Source: CAWFMO01 sp963817065
Lineage (GTDB): Bacteria; Actinomycetota; Thermoleophilia; Solirubrobacterales; 70-9
Length of the DNA: 64,000 nucleotides
Direction of reading: 5' to 3'
NCBI GenBank assembly: GCA_963817065.1
Contig: CAWFMO010000002.1
Location: 682,001-746,000 of the forward strand
A program made the position numbers and the translations under genes. Shown here piece after piece: positions 26,177-34,738 of this stretch (positions are counted from its first letter, which is position 1; each line of letters starts with the position of its first letter). The notes beneath the pieces are model-generated. The model made no database searches. It had not been told where the DNA came from and saw only the letters and a program-made list of their open reading frames with translations.

Positions 26177-27061
26177 TCAGAAGCAGATGCCCTGGGTCTC
26201 CAGGGAGACCGGCCCCGGGATGCCGCTGTTCATCGTCGTCGCCGACCAGGCCGAGCCGTCGATCTGGCTCTTGATCACGTACGGGGTCGGGCCGAGGGCG
26301 ACGGATGGAGAACCGCTGAAGCCGCCCGCCGACAGTTGCCTGCGCGAGCAGCTTGCCGCGGAGGCCGAGACCGTGCCGCCGCCCGGCGTCGCGCCGCCCG
26401 AGTTCGACCCGGTGGCCAGCTCGGGCGCCTTGACCCCCTTGGCGCAGTAGGCGTAGCCGGTCAGGGTTTCGGTTAGGTCGCTGTTGTTGGTCGCCGTGTA
26501 GGTCCAGGTTCCTCCGCGGTTGATGGCGGTCGTGACCTTGGCGAAGTCGAATCCGGTCGGGCCCTGCGTCGATGAGAACCCGCCGCTGAGCAGGGTGGTC
26601 TTCCTCGGACAGGAGGCGGTGGCGGTCGCCGCCGCGAAGTCGCCGGGCGACGTGGTCACCGCGCCGGCGACTTCGGATGGTGGCTTCTTCAGCTTCCGGC
26701 AATAGACGTACGTGGTGAGCGTTCCGCCGGGATACCCGACCGCGTTGCTGGCCCAACTGTTGTTGGACACCCGAAACGACGCGTAGACGATCACGAAGTT
26801 CTCCGGGGCGCTCGTGCTGGTCAGGAAGCCGCCGCCCACGGCGACTCGCTTGCCGGGGCAGGTCGCGGTGGCCGTGACCGGGTTCAGGATCGGAGCCGGG
26901 TTGGTCACGGTGGCCGTCCCGACGCCGGTCACGACCGGGCCGAGCTTCGTCTTCCCGCCCTTCTTCTTGGCGACCGCAGGCGGGGCCGCCGATGCCAGGA
27001 CCAGGCAGGCGGCGACAACGCACCGACTGAGAACCTTCTTCAAATCGACCGACGCTGTCAT
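26177..27061 (-). CDS. Secreted protein with three Cys-containing repeats
   Basis: Protein of 294 residues. Residues 1-31 are a signal peptide (VLSRCVVAACLVLASAAPPAVA), followed by a short basic stretch (KKKGGKTKLG). Three repeats of about 80 residues follow the pattern A-x-CPxx-x-LLSGGF ... W-x-x-x-A-x-N ... LTGYAYC; the third is partly degenerate and ends in QGICF. Each repeat likely has one disulfide. The family is common in exported actinobacterial proteins, but I know no function. GAGG lies six bases before the ATG. It lacks the C-terminal poly-Lys tail of its neighbour. Confidence 0.75.
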   Translation of the reverse strand: MTASVDLKKVLSRCVVAACLVLASAAPPAVAKKKGGKTKLGPVVTGVGTATVTNPAPILNPVTATATCPGKRVAVGGGFLTSTSAPENFVIVYASFRVSNNSWASNAVGYPGGTLTTYVYCRKLKKPPSEVAGAVTTSPGDFAAATATASCPRKTTLLSGGFSSTQGPTGFDFAKVTTAINRGGTWTYTATNNSDLTETLTGYAYCAKGVKAPELATGSNSGGATPGGGTVSASAASCSRRQLSAGGFSGSPSVALGPTPYVIKSQIDGSAWSATTMNSGIPGPVSLETQGICF

Positions 27062-27096
27062 CCGTGACCTCGGGTCGGGACTTGGGTGGACCGAGA

Positions 27097-28857
27097 CTAT
27101 TCGATCTTGGCGAGCAGGTCGCCCGCGTTGACCGCGGCGCCCTCGGAGATCGGGAGCTCGGTGATCTTGCCCGCCTTGTGGGCGGTGATCTCGTTCTCCA
27201 TCTTCATCGCCTCGATCACGCAGATCATGTCGCCTTCGGCGACCTCCTGGCCCTTCTTGACCGGGACCTTGAAGACGTTGCCCTGGAGCGGCGAGGGGAG
27301 CTCGTCGCCCGAGGACGCCGCGGAGCCTCCGGACTTGCGCTCGCGCCGCGGCGGCGCCTTGAGACCCGCTCCCTGCCCGCCGCCGCCGCCAGCACCGGCC
27401 TCGCCGATCACCTTGACGTCGAAGAGCTTGCCGCCGACCTCGACCTTGTAGTCGCGCTCGGCGGTCTCGGGCTTTTCTTCATCCGAGGGCTTCGGCGCCT
27501 CTTCGGGCGCCGTCGTCTTCAGCCACTTCTTGTCCTCGGTCAGATCGCGGCAGGTCTCGCCGTTCGCCCACTGGTCGGTCGAGAGGATCGCTTTGTGGAA
27601 CGGGATCAGCGTCGTCAGGCCGCCGATCTCGTACTCATTGAGCGCGCGCAGCATCCGGGCGGTCGCCTTCTCGCGATCGACGTCCCAGGTGATCAGCTTC
27701 GCGACCATCGGGTCGTAGAGCGGGGTGACCTCCCCTCCCGGACCGACGCCTGAGTCGACGCGCACACCAGGGCCAGCGGGCTCCTTGTAGCCGGTGATCG
27801 AGCCGGGAGCGGGGGCGAAGTTCTTGTGCGCGGCCTCGGCGTTGATCCGGCACTCGATCGCGTGGCCGTTGAGCTCGACTTCGTCCTGAGAGATCGAGAG
27901 CTCCTCGCCTGCGGCGATCCGCACCTGCTCGCGGACGATGTCGACGCCGGTGACCATCTCGGTCACGCAGTGCTCGACCTGGACCCGGGTGTTCATTTCT
28001 AGGAAGAAGTAGTCGTCGCCGACCTGCATGCCCTCGATCGTTCCCGCGCCCTGGTAGTCGACCGCCGCGGCGGCGTCGACGGCGATCTTGCCGATCCGCT
28101 CGCGCATCTCCTCGTCGACCTGGGGGCCTGGGGCCTCCTCGATCAGCTTCTGGTGGCGGCGCTGGATCGAGCAGTCGCGCTCGCCGAGGTGGATCACGTT
28201 TCCCTTCGAGTCGGCGAGGACCTGGACCTCGACGTGGCGCGGGTCCTCGAGGTAGCGCTCGAGGTAGACGGTCGGGTCGGAGAAGAACTTCTCGCCCTCG
28301 CGCGCGGCTCCCTCGAAGGCATCCTCGAGATCGTCCGCGCTCATCGCGACACGGAAGCCCTTGCCGCCTCCGCCCCCCGCCGCCTTGCAGGCGATCGGGT
28401 AGCCGATCTTCTCGGCGCGCTTCGCGGCGGCCTTGGCGTCGGGCACCGCCTCGGTGTCGCCGGGGACGATCGGGACGCCCGCCTTCTCCATGATCTCGCG
28501 CGCCTTGGTCTTCGAGCCCATCGCCTCGATCGCGCTCGCCGGCGGGCCGATCCAGGTGACCTTCGCCTTCTTGCACGCCTTCGCGAACTCGGCGTTCTCG
28601 GCGAGGAAGCCGTAGCCGGGGTGGACGCCCTCGGCGCCCGAGTCCGCGCAGACCTCGAGGATCTTCTCGATGTTGAGATAGCTCTCGGCGGGCACGGCCG
28701 GGCCGAGCAGGAACGCCTCGTCGGCGGCCTTGACGTGGAGCGCCTCGCGGTCGGCCTCGGAGTAGACGGCGACCGACTCGATCCCCATCTCCCTGAGCGT
28801 GCGCATGACGCGAATCGCTATTTCGCCGCGGTTCGCGACCAGGACCTTCTTGAACAT
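27097..28857 (-). CDS. Acyl-CoA carboxylase biotin carboxylase / BCCP subunit (AccA type)
   Basis: Protein of 586 residues. It carboxylates biotin with ATP and bicarbonate and carries the biotin on its own C-terminus. The N-terminal biotin carboxylase starts MFKKVLVANRGEIAIRV; the ATP-grasp Gly loop is KAAGGGGGKGFR, and RDCSIQRRHQKLIEEAP and EMNTRVQVEHCVTE are conserved. A Pro/Glu linker leads to the biotinyl domain with AMKMENE, whose Lys is biotinylated. The carboxyltransferase partner is probably the AccD-type gene at 46.3 kb, with the AccE-like protein at 42.2 kb. TAATAC lies ten bases before the ATG. Confidence 0.95.
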   Translation of the reverse strand: MFKKVLVANRGEIAIRVMRTLREMGIESVAVYSEADREALHVKAADEAFLLGPAVPAESYLNIEKILEVCADSGAEGVHPGYGFLAENAEFAKACKKAKVTWIGPPASAIEAMGSKTKAREIMEKAGVPIVPGDTEAVPDAKAAAKRAEKIGYPIACKAAGGGGGKGFRVAMSADDLEDAFEGAAREGEKFFSDPTVYLERYLEDPRHVEVQVLADSKGNVIHLGERDCSIQRRHQKLIEEAPGPQVDEEMRERIGKIAVDAAAAVDYQGAGTIEGMQVGDDYFFLEMNTRVQVEHCVTEMVTGVDIVREQVRIAAGEELSISQDEVELNGHAIECRINAEAAHKNFAPAPGSITGYKEPAGPGVRVDSGVGPGGEVTPLYDPMVAKLITWDVDREKATARMLRALNEYEIGGLTTLIPFHKAILSTDQWANGETCRDLTEDKKWLKTTAPEEAPKPSDEEKPETAERDYKVEVGGKLFDVKVIGEAGAGGGGGQGAGLKAPPRRERKSGGSAASSGDELPSPLQGNVFKVPVKKGQEVAEGDMICVIEAMKMENEITAHKAGKITELPISEGAAVNAGDLLAKIE

Positions 28858-28877
28858 GAGCGCGGAAGTATTACCTG

Positions 28878-29795
28878 TCAGCGCCCGGCCAGGACCGGCG
28901 GCAACCCCTCGCGGGCGCGCGCTCGCGCGATCTGGCGCTGGAGCCCGATCTGGAGCGCGAACAGGCCGGCGACGAGGAGCGCGGAGACCCCGACCGCGTA
29001 GGGGACGATCTCCTTGTTCGCCTTGGTCAGGATCGTCGCCCCGGCGGCGATCAGGACGATCCCGAGCGCCGTACGCAGCGCCCCCTGAGACCATTTGACC
29101 GACATCCGGCTGCCGAGGACCACCCCGGGCACCGAGCCGAGCAGGATGTTGCCCGCGAGGACGAAGTCGACGTTGCCGCCGATCCAGTGCGCGATCCCGG
29201 CCGCCCAGAGCAGGATCGCGGCGTGGAAGACGTCGGTGCCGACGACGCGCTGCGGGGTCAGCCGGAAGACGGCGATCAGCATGATCGCGATCAGGGTCCC
29301 CGAGCCCGCCGAGCTGATCCCGATCACGAAGCCCGTCGTCGTGCCGATCGCCACCGCGGCGATCTTATGGCGGCGCTTGATCTCGAAGTCCTCGCGCTCT
29401 TCGATCTTGTCGGCGAGGAAGAAGCCGCGGACCAGGGTCGCGACGCCGACGACGAGCAGCGATGCCGCGAGGATCGCGAAGATCGTCTTGTCGAGGTCGT
29501 CTCCGTAGCGGGCCTGGAGGTGCTCGATCACCCAGACGCCGCCGATCGCCGAGGGGACGCTGCCACAGGCCATCCAGAAGACGAGCCCGAGGTTGACCGT
29601 CTTCAGCTTCAGGTGCTGCCAGCCGCCGACGGTCTTCGTGATCGCGGCATAAAAGATGTCGGTGCCGATCGCGGTCACCGGCTTGACCCCGAAGACGAGG
29701 ATCAGGAGCGGCGTCATCAGCGAGCCTCCGCCCATGCCTGTAAGGCCGACGAGGAAGCCGACTCCGAAGCCGAAGACGATGATCGCGGGATCCAT
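28878..29795 (-). CDS. TauE/SafE-family sulfite/organosulfur transporter
   Basis: Membrane protein of 305 residues with about eight helices. The two TauE/SafE half-repeats begin GVGFLVGLTGMGGGSLMTPLLI and GFVIGISSAGSGTLIAIML, each followed by a GTD motif (IGTDIFYA, VGTDVFHA). It probably moves sulfite, sulfate or a related anion across the membrane. It stands just downstream of an Rrf2 regulator and near APS kinase, sulfate adenylyltransferase and sulfite reductase, which supports a sulfur role. Direction and substrate are inferred only. The 3' end is 20 bases from the carboxylase start on the same strand. Confidence 0.85.
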   Translation of the reverse strand: MDPAIIVFGFGVGFLVGLTGMGGGSLMTPLLILVFGVKPVTAIGTDIFYAAITKTVGGWQHLKLKTVNLGLVFWMACGSVPSAIGGVWVIEHLQARYGDDLDKTIFAILAASLLVVGVATLVRGFFLADKIEEREDFEIKRRHKIAAVAIGTTTGFVIGISSAGSGTLIAIMLIAVFRLTPQRVVGTDVFHAAILLWAAGIAHWIGGNVDFVLAGNILLGSVPGVVLGSRMSVKWSQGALRTALGIVLIAAGATILTKANKEIVPYAVGVSALLVAGLFALQIGLQRQIARARAREGLPPVLAGR

Positions 29796-29930
29796 GGGGT
29801 GTTGGGAAGAGCGCCGCGCCGGGGGGACGAGCCCGCGCCGCTCAGTTGTGGCCTTTGTCGACCGAAGTGGTCAACTCGGGCAGGCCGGGCATCTTAGAGT
29901 TTTCTGATCAGGTTTGTGGCGAATACCGGG

Positions 29931-30386
29931 TCAGCGGGTGACCCAGGCGTCCGAGTCGTCGAGCAGCTCGGTGACCTCGTCGGGCAGGTTGCCGTCGCGG
30001 AGGTCTGCGAGCGTCACCGACTCGAGCACGCGCCGGAGGCTCGCGCGGACCGCGATCCAGACGTCGCTGAGCCGTTCGGCGTGCCCGGGGTACTTGGTCG
30101 ACTCGGGCGCCATGTCCTGGATGTTCGCGAGCGGGCCCTCGACCGCGCGGATCACGTTCGCGAGCGTGACCTCGTCGGCGGGCCGGGCGAGCCAGTAGCC
30201 GCCCTTGGCGCCACGGCGGGCGCGCACGATCCGGGCGTGCTTGAGCTCGAGCAGGATGTGCTCGAGGAACTGGAGCGGGATGTCCTGCGACTCGGCGAGC
30301 CGCTCGCCCTTGACCGGCTCGTCGCCGGCGGCGGCGAGCTCGACCGCGGCGCGGACGGCGTAGTCGGCTTTCGCTGAAATCCTCAT
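29931..30386 (-). CDS. Rrf2-family transcriptional regulator
   Basis: Protein of 151 residues. MRISAKADYAVRAAVELA is the typical Rrf2 start, and GERLAESQDIPLQFLEHILLELKHARIVRARRGAKGGYWLAR is the winged helix. It has no cysteine at all, so it cannot hold an Fe-S cluster as IscR or NsrR do; this is like CymR, the cysteine-metabolism regulator. The position next to a sulfur transporter and assimilation genes supports control of sulfur uptake. GGAGGAG lies eight bases before the ATG. The 135 bases to the transporter likely hold the transporter promoter. Confidence 0.9.
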   Translation of the reverse strand: MRISAKADYAVRAAVELAAAGDEPVKGERLAESQDIPLQFLEHILLELKHARIVRARRGAKGGYWLARPADEVTLANVIRAVEGPLANIQDMAPESTKYPGHAERLSDVWIAVRASLRRVLESVTLADLRDGNLPDEVTELLDDSDAWVTR

Positions 30387-30415
30387 CCCGCATCTCCTCC
30401 GCTTCGCGTCCGGGG

Positions 30416-31291
30416 ATGCTGGGTGGCAGCGCCAACGCCCTGGGAACCCTGGTCGTGTTGAATGCCCCGACCGTGATCGACCTTCAATCCCATTCCACCG
30501 TCTCCGACGGCGAGCTGCCGCCCGGCGAGGTGGTCGCGGCGGCGGCCGAGGCGGGCATCACGACGCTGGCGCTGACCGACCACGACGCGATCGACGGGCT
30601 CGCCGAGGCGGACCGGGTCGCGCGCGAGGTCGGGATCGCGCTGGTGCCCGCGGCGGAGATGTCTTGCGTGCACGAGGCGATCGACGACCTGCACATGCTC
30701 GGCTACTGGATCGAGCCCGCGGCGATCGCGCCGGCCTGCGAGCGGGCCCAGGGCGAGCGGCGCGAGCGGGCGGCGGAGATCGTCGAAAAGCTTCGCGCGG
30801 CGGGGTTCGACCTGACGCTCGAAGACGCGATCGCCGAGGCCGGCGACGCCGACTCGATCGGGCGCCCGCACATCGCCAAGGCCGCGGGGGCGACCAAGGA
30901 CACGATGAACGCCTTCTTCGAGGAGTGGCTGGTCCCCAACGGCGGCAAGGCGTTCGTCTCGCGGCGCTGGCCGAGCGCCACCGAGGCGGTCGACCTGATC
31001 CACGAGGCCGGCGGCGCGGCCGTGCTCGCGCATCCGTTCTGGGACATCGAGGCGCCGAGCGAGGTCGCCGACCTGATCGACGACCTCGACCTCGACGGGG
31101 TCGAGGTCTTCTACCCCGCCCACGACCGCGAGCAGACCGAGTTCCTGTTCAAGCTCTGCAACGACCTCGGTCTCGCTCCGACCGGCTCCTCCGACTTTCA
31201 TGGGCCCTCGCACAAGCTCTTCTCGCGCTTCGGGTCCTACCGGACCTATGAGCTCGGCGAGCCCGAGCTGCCGCCGACGCCGGCGGCCTGA
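30416..31291 (+). CDS. PHP-domain phosphoesterase (TrpH/RNase AM-like)
   Basis: Protein of up to 291 residues. The PHP metal centre is shown by IDLQSHSTVSDGELPP, TLALTDHDAIDGL, AHPFWD and SSDFHG, in the order and spacing of the TrpH/YciV family. Those enzymes remove phosphates from nucleoside 3',5'-bisphosphates (pAp) or trim RNA 5' ends. pAp arises from PAPS reduction, so the sulfur context fits, although the nearby reductase looks like an APS enzyme. The start is unclear: ATG 30416, GTG 30455 and GTG 30473 are all in frame. The 3' end overlaps cysC convergently by 46 bases. Confidence 0.8.
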   Translation: MLGGSANALGTLVVLNAPTVIDLQSHSTVSDGELPPGEVVAAAAEAGITTLALTDHDAIDGLAEADRVAREVGIALVPAAEMSCVHEAIDDLHMLGYWIEPAAIAPACERAQGERRERAAEIVEKLRAAGFDLTLEDAIAEAGDADSIGRPHIAKAAGATKDTMNAFFEEWLVPNGGKAFVSRRWPSATEAVDLIHEAGGAAVLAHPFWDIEAPSEVADLIDDLDLDGVEVFYPAHDREQTEFLFKLCNDLGLAPTGSSDFHGPSHKLFSRFGSYRTYELGEPELPPTPAA

Positions 31292-31830
31292 GTGGCCGGG
31301 ATCAACTCGCGCTCCTCGAGGTAGGCGATCACCTTCTGGGCCGACTCCTCGGGGCTCTCGCTCTCGGTGTCGAGGGTGATCTCCGCGTTGAGCGGGGCCT
31401 CGTAGGGATCGGAGACCCCGGTGAACTCCTTGATCTCGCCGGCGAACGCCTTCGCGTAGAGGCCCTTGACGTCGCGCTCGGCGCAGGCCTCGACCGAGGC
31501 GCTGACGAAGGTCTCGATGAAGCGGTCGCCCATGTTCTCGCGGGCCTCGTCGCGGAGCTCGCGGTAAGGCGAGATCGCGGCGGTGATCACCGGTACGCCG
31601 TTGCGCGAGAGCAGGTCGGCGACGAAGGCGATGCGGCGGATATTGGTGTCGCGATCCTCCTTCGAGAAGCCGAGCCCCTTCGAGAGGTTCTCGCGAACAA
31701 CGTCGCCGTCGAGGATCTCGAGCTTCGAGCCCCGCTTGTGAAGCTCGTCGGAGACGAGCTCGGAGATGGTGGTCTTGCCGGCTCCTGAGAGGCCGGTGAA
31801 CCAGAGGGTGAAGCCCTTTTCGTCAGCCAT
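31246..31830 (-). CDS. cysC: Adenylylsulfate (APS) kinase
   Basis: Protein of 194 residues. It phosphorylates APS to PAPS. The P-loop is GLSGAGKT at residues 13-20, followed by ILDGDVVRENLSKGLGFSKEDRD, the APS-binding DGDxxR region. FVSASVEACAERDVKGLYAKA is the conserved lid. The C-terminal tail of about 20 residues is low-complexity (GVGGSSGSPSS). AAGGAG lies 13 bases before the ATG. Since the cluster also encodes an apparent APS reductase, PAPS may be used for sulfation rather than reduction. Confidence 0.95.
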   Translation of the reverse strand: MADEKGFTLWFTGLSGAGKTTISELVSDELHKRGSKLEILDGDVVRENLSKGLGFSKEDRDTNIRRIAFVADLLSRNGVPVITAAISPYRELRDEARENMGDRFIETFVSASVEACAERDVKGLYAKAFAGEIKEFTGVSDPYEAPLNAEITLDTESESPEESAQKVIAYLEERELIPATQAAGVGGSSGSPSS

Positions 31831-31925
31831 TGAGGGTAAATCGCTCCTTGTTGTGTCTTTTGACCATTACAGTCCAGAAGTGGGACCGGACAGGGTAGGG
31901 GATGCGGGGCGGCCGCGGGGATCGG

Positions 31926-32927
31926 CTAGACCGGCGGCTTTCGCAACTCGCACGACATGCTCGCGGTCCGCCCCGTGAGCGCCCGCTGGACGAGATCGAG
32001 CGCCGTATAGCCCGAGAGCAGGGCGAAGCTGCGCGGCCCGGGCTCGAAGATCGCCACGGGCGGGAAGAGCCGGTCGGGCCAGGCGCGGGAGGGGTAGCGA
32101 TCGCGGAGCCGCGAGTGGGCGCTCCAGACGCGGAAGATCGGGTTCGGCTGGTAGTCGATCCGCTCGAGTTCGAGCCCCACCCGGGCGGCGAGGTCGCGGG
32201 CCGAGCGCTCGTCGTAGAGCGTCCAGTGGCGCGGGAAATGGTTGCCGCCCCAGTGACCGCGCAGCCGGCGCACCTCGCGCGAGTCGCGGTTCGGGGTCGC
32301 GACGACGAACAGCCCGCCTGGCGCCAGCAGCTCGGCGGCGCGCTCGGCGAACGCCTTCGGATCGGGGACGTGCTCGATCACGTGCAAGGCGCAGATCAGG
32401 TCGAAGCTCCCGGGCTCGAGCTCGCGGTCGAGCTCGAAGCGGCCCGTGACGACGCGGTGGCCGCGGCGGCGGGCGATCTCGGCCGCACCCTCGTCCATCT
32501 CGATTCCGTGGGTCTCGAGCTGCCCGCCGGCCGAGGAGCCCTGGTACCAGTCGAGCAGCCGCCCGTCGGCACAGCCGACGTCGAGGACGCGGATCGTCCC
32601 CTGCTCCTTGCCGAGGCGCCCGATCTGGCGTTTGACGCGCCGCTGATAGAGCCAGCGCTTCGCCCGGTCGGTGAGCTTCGGCGAGCCGCTCTCGCCCCCG
32701 GAGACGAGGTTGTAGGCGTAGTAATCGGGGGGGTAGATGCGGCCGAGCTCGCTTGTGTCCGGGCGCGGATCGAGCCGCGCCAGCCCGCACTCGCCACAGA
32801 CGACGAAGCCGAACTCCTCGTCGGTCGTGTCCGCGTATTCGTGCTCGCGGCCCGACCACAGCGGCTCGCCGCCGCTCGCGCCGCAGTGCGGGCAGGGGAC
32901 CTCGACCTTCTCGACCGGCGCGGTCAG
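31926..32927 (-). CDS. Zinc-ribbon SAM methyltransferase (probable CTG start)
   Basis: Protein of about 333 residues. An N-terminal zinc ribbon (PCPHCG, then VCGECG) is followed by IYPPDYYAYN, then the Rossmann methyltransferase with VLDVGCADGRLL, ICALHVIEHVPDP and LLAPGGLFVVATPN. The C-terminus contains hydrophobic FALLSGYTALDLVQRAL. It resembles methyltransferases of glycan and natural-product pathways. No ATG, GTG or TTG lies in frame upstream of the ribbon; the best start is CTG 32927, which overlaps the desaturase stop as CTGA. An ATG at 32498 would lose the SAM motif. Confidence 0.7.
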   Translation of the reverse strand: MTAPVEKVEVPCPHCGASGGEPLWSGREHEYADTTDEEFGFVVCGECGLARLDPRPDTSELGRIYPPDYYAYNLVSGGESGSPKLTDRAKRWLYQRRVKRQIGRLGKEQGTIRVLDVGCADGRLLDWYQGSSAGGQLETHGIEMDEGAAEIARRRGHRVVTGRFELDRELEPGSFDLICALHVIEHVPDPKAFAERAAELLAPGGLFVVATPNRDSREVRRLRGHWGGNHFPRHWTLYDERSARDLAARVGLELERIDYQPNPIFRVWSAHSRLRDRYPSRAWPDRLFPPVAIFEPGPRSFALLSGYTALDLVQRALTGRTASMSCELRKPPV

Positions 32928-33892
32928 TCTGAGCGCAGCGCGCGCAGGTAGCGCATCAGCGCGTTGCCGTAAGAGGAGCGCTCGAGGACCGGCGGGGTGT
33001 CGGGACGCGCGGCGAGCCGCTTCTGGAGCCTCGGCAGCCGCGGCGCCGGGACCGAGGGGATCAGGTGATGCTCGGCGTGGTAGTTCATGTTGAACGGCGA
33101 GACCAGGCCGCGCTCGAGCGGGTTGCTCGCGATCGTGATCAGGCGGTTCGAGTGGCCGCGGGTCTCATCGTCGGTGATCGCGTGCTCGACGAAGCTGCGC
33201 AGCAGGTGGAGGAAGACGGTCAGCGTCGCAAGCGGCGCGAGCCAGAGCGCCGGGTAGACCCACCAGTCGAAGGCCAGCGTCAGGCCCGCGAACAGCGCCG
33301 CCTGGACGACGATCAGCGAGGCGAGGTCCTGGAGCCGCGCCGAGCGGCTCGGGGCGAAGGTCTTGGTCGGCGGCCCCATCAACACCATCCCCGCATAGCC
33401 GCCGATCAGCCCGCTGATGAAGTGCTTGGCGAGTCCGCCCGCGGTGCGCTTGTCGGGCCCGGCGTGGAGCTCGTGGTCGGGGTCGTCGTCGGTCGCGAGC
33501 AGGCGGTGATGGGCGAGATGGCGCGCCCTCGCCGCCTCATAGGGCGAACCGACCGGCGCCGCAGCGAGCCAGCGTCCGACGAGCTCGTTGAGCGTCCCGT
33601 TTGGGAGCAGCTTTCCGTGCCCTGCCTCGTGCTCGACGTTGAGCAGCGCCTGGTGGCGCGAGGCGACGAGCAGGAAGGCGAGAACGAACGTCAGCGGGTT
33701 CTGGAACTCCCAGAACAGCGCGATCACACCCAGCGCGAGGCCCCAGGTCAACCCCAGGTAGCCGAGGTTGTAGGCGACGAGCCCCGGCGTGAGGCCGATG
33801 ATGTCGCGAGCCTCGCCCACCAGACCGCGGACCTGGCCGTTGGCGACGCTCGGCGTCGCAGCGGCGGTCTTCTCCTCGAGCAGGGTGGTCAC
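32924..33892 (-). CDS. Membrane fatty-acid desaturase-like protein
   Basis: Protein of 322 residues with several membrane helices. The three histidine boxes that hold the di-iron centre are HEAGH (about residue 88), HLAHH (about 125) and HAEHH (about 273). It introduces double bonds or hydroxyls into acyl chains or related lipids; the exact substrate is open. The GTG at 33892 has TACACT ending seven bases upstream, a leaderless layout. It overlaps the methyltransferase downstream by four bases, so the two form an operon. Confidence 0.85.
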   Translation of the reverse strand: MTTLLEEKTAAATPSVANGQVRGLVGEARDIIGLTPGLVAYNLGYLGLTWGLALGVIALFWEFQNPLTFVLAFLLVASRHQALLNVEHEAGHGKLLPNGTLNELVGRWLAAAPVGSPYEAARARHLAHHRLLATDDDPDHELHAGPDKRTAGGLAKHFISGLIGGYAGMVLMGPPTKTFAPSRSARLQDLASLIVVQAALFAGLTLAFDWWVYPALWLAPLATLTVFLHLLRSFVEHAITDDETRGHSNRLITIASNPLERGLVSPFNMNYHAEHHLIPSVPAPRLPRLQKRLAARPDTPPVLERSSYGNALMRYLRALRSD

Positions 33893-33899
33893 GCTTCAA

Positions 33900-33905
33900 A
33901 GTGTA
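33900..33905 (-). promoter_or_regulatory. -10 element of a leaderless promoter
   Basis: TACACT on the minus strand, then seven bases, then the desaturase GTG at 33892. No ribosome site is present. Confidence 0.5.
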
Positions 33906-33951
33906 GGCGCGGAAAGGGCTCGCGAGGTCGAGTAGCCGGAGGGGCCGCAGC

Positions 33952-34707
33952 CTACTTGCGGCGCTTCTTCTTCTTGCGGACGCACTTGCCTCTGCGGAGC
34001 TTGCGTCCCTTCTTGCACCGCTTCGGTGCGACAACCGGCGTCTGCGCGATCGGAGCGGGTATGGCGACCGCCGGGGGCGGCTCGGTCATCTTGAAGTTGT
34101 CGAAGCGGTAGGTCTCCCCCGTCCCGGCTCGGGTGTCGACCCGGACGTCGACCGCCGTCGCGACGGAGAGCAGCTGCTGGAGCTGGGCCGCGGTCGCGGC
34201 GGTGTCGCAGTTCGGGGCGCAGTAGGACCAGTTCCCGGCGGTGAGCGGGACGGAGTAGGTGTGGAAGCCGACCGAGGGCTGCAGCGGGGGCACGGCGAGG
34301 ATGAACACGTTGGTGACGGGGTCGATGATGTGGATCTCGGGCGGTTCCTCGCCGACCATGTCCGAGGCGAGGTCGAAGGTGACCCTCCCGCCGAAGTTCG
34401 AAGCCAGCGAGCCGAGCGCGAGGACCGGCGAGTAATAGACGAGCTTCTCGCACGGGGCGTTCGGACAGCCCGTCTCGGCGCCGGTGTCGAGGGTCTGGAG
34501 CGCCCCGCCGGGATTGCCTCCGAGGGCCGAATGACCCGCCGGGGTGTCGGCGTTGTCGTCCTGCGACTCGTACCACTCCTGAGCGTCGGCGTCGAAGGTG
34601 TAGGAGAGGTTCGCCGCCCCGGCGGGCGCGGCGTAGGCAGCGAAAGCCGCTGCTGCCGCGACGAGCACAGCGACGAGCGTTCCCCTCTTGCTTCCCCGGT
34701 TCCCCAT
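33952..34707 (-). CDS. Secreted beta-sandwich protein with poly-lysine tail
   Basis: Protein of 251 residues. A signal peptide (TLVAVLVAAAAAFAAYAAPAGA) leads to a laminin-B/carbohydrate-binding-like fold: LSYTFDADAQEWYES, GGRVTFDLASDMVGE, SVPLTAGNWSYC and DVRVDTRAGTGETYRFDNFKM. A Pro/Ala/Val linker ends in KRCKKGRKLRRGKCV followed by a run of Lys/Arg. This is one of four proteins in the window with the same tail. It lies between sat and the desaturase on the same strand with no obvious sulfur role. It may be a cell-surface glycan-binding protein, which is inference. Confidence 0.75.
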   Translation of the reverse strand: MGNRGSKRGTLVAVLVAAAAAFAAYAAPAGAANLSYTFDADAQEWYESQDDNADTPAGHSALGGNPGGALQTLDTGAETGCPNAPCEKLVYYSPVLALGSLASNFGGRVTFDLASDMVGEEPPEIHIIDPVTNVFILAVPPLQPSVGFHTYSVPLTAGNWSYCAPNCDTAATAAQLQQLLSVATAVDVRVDTRAGTGETYRFDNFKMTEPPPAVAIPAPIAQTPVVAPKRCKKGRKLRRGKCVRKKKKRRK

Positions 34708-34738
34708 TTCGCGGCCGCAGACTACTAAATAGAGAGGA

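Noticed and set aside
29796..29930. Possible Rrf2 operator or promoter dyad (GTCGACC-N5-GGTCAAC)
   Set aside because: The dyad is imperfect, appears once, and no convincing -10 is at the right distance, so I could not support a specific site.
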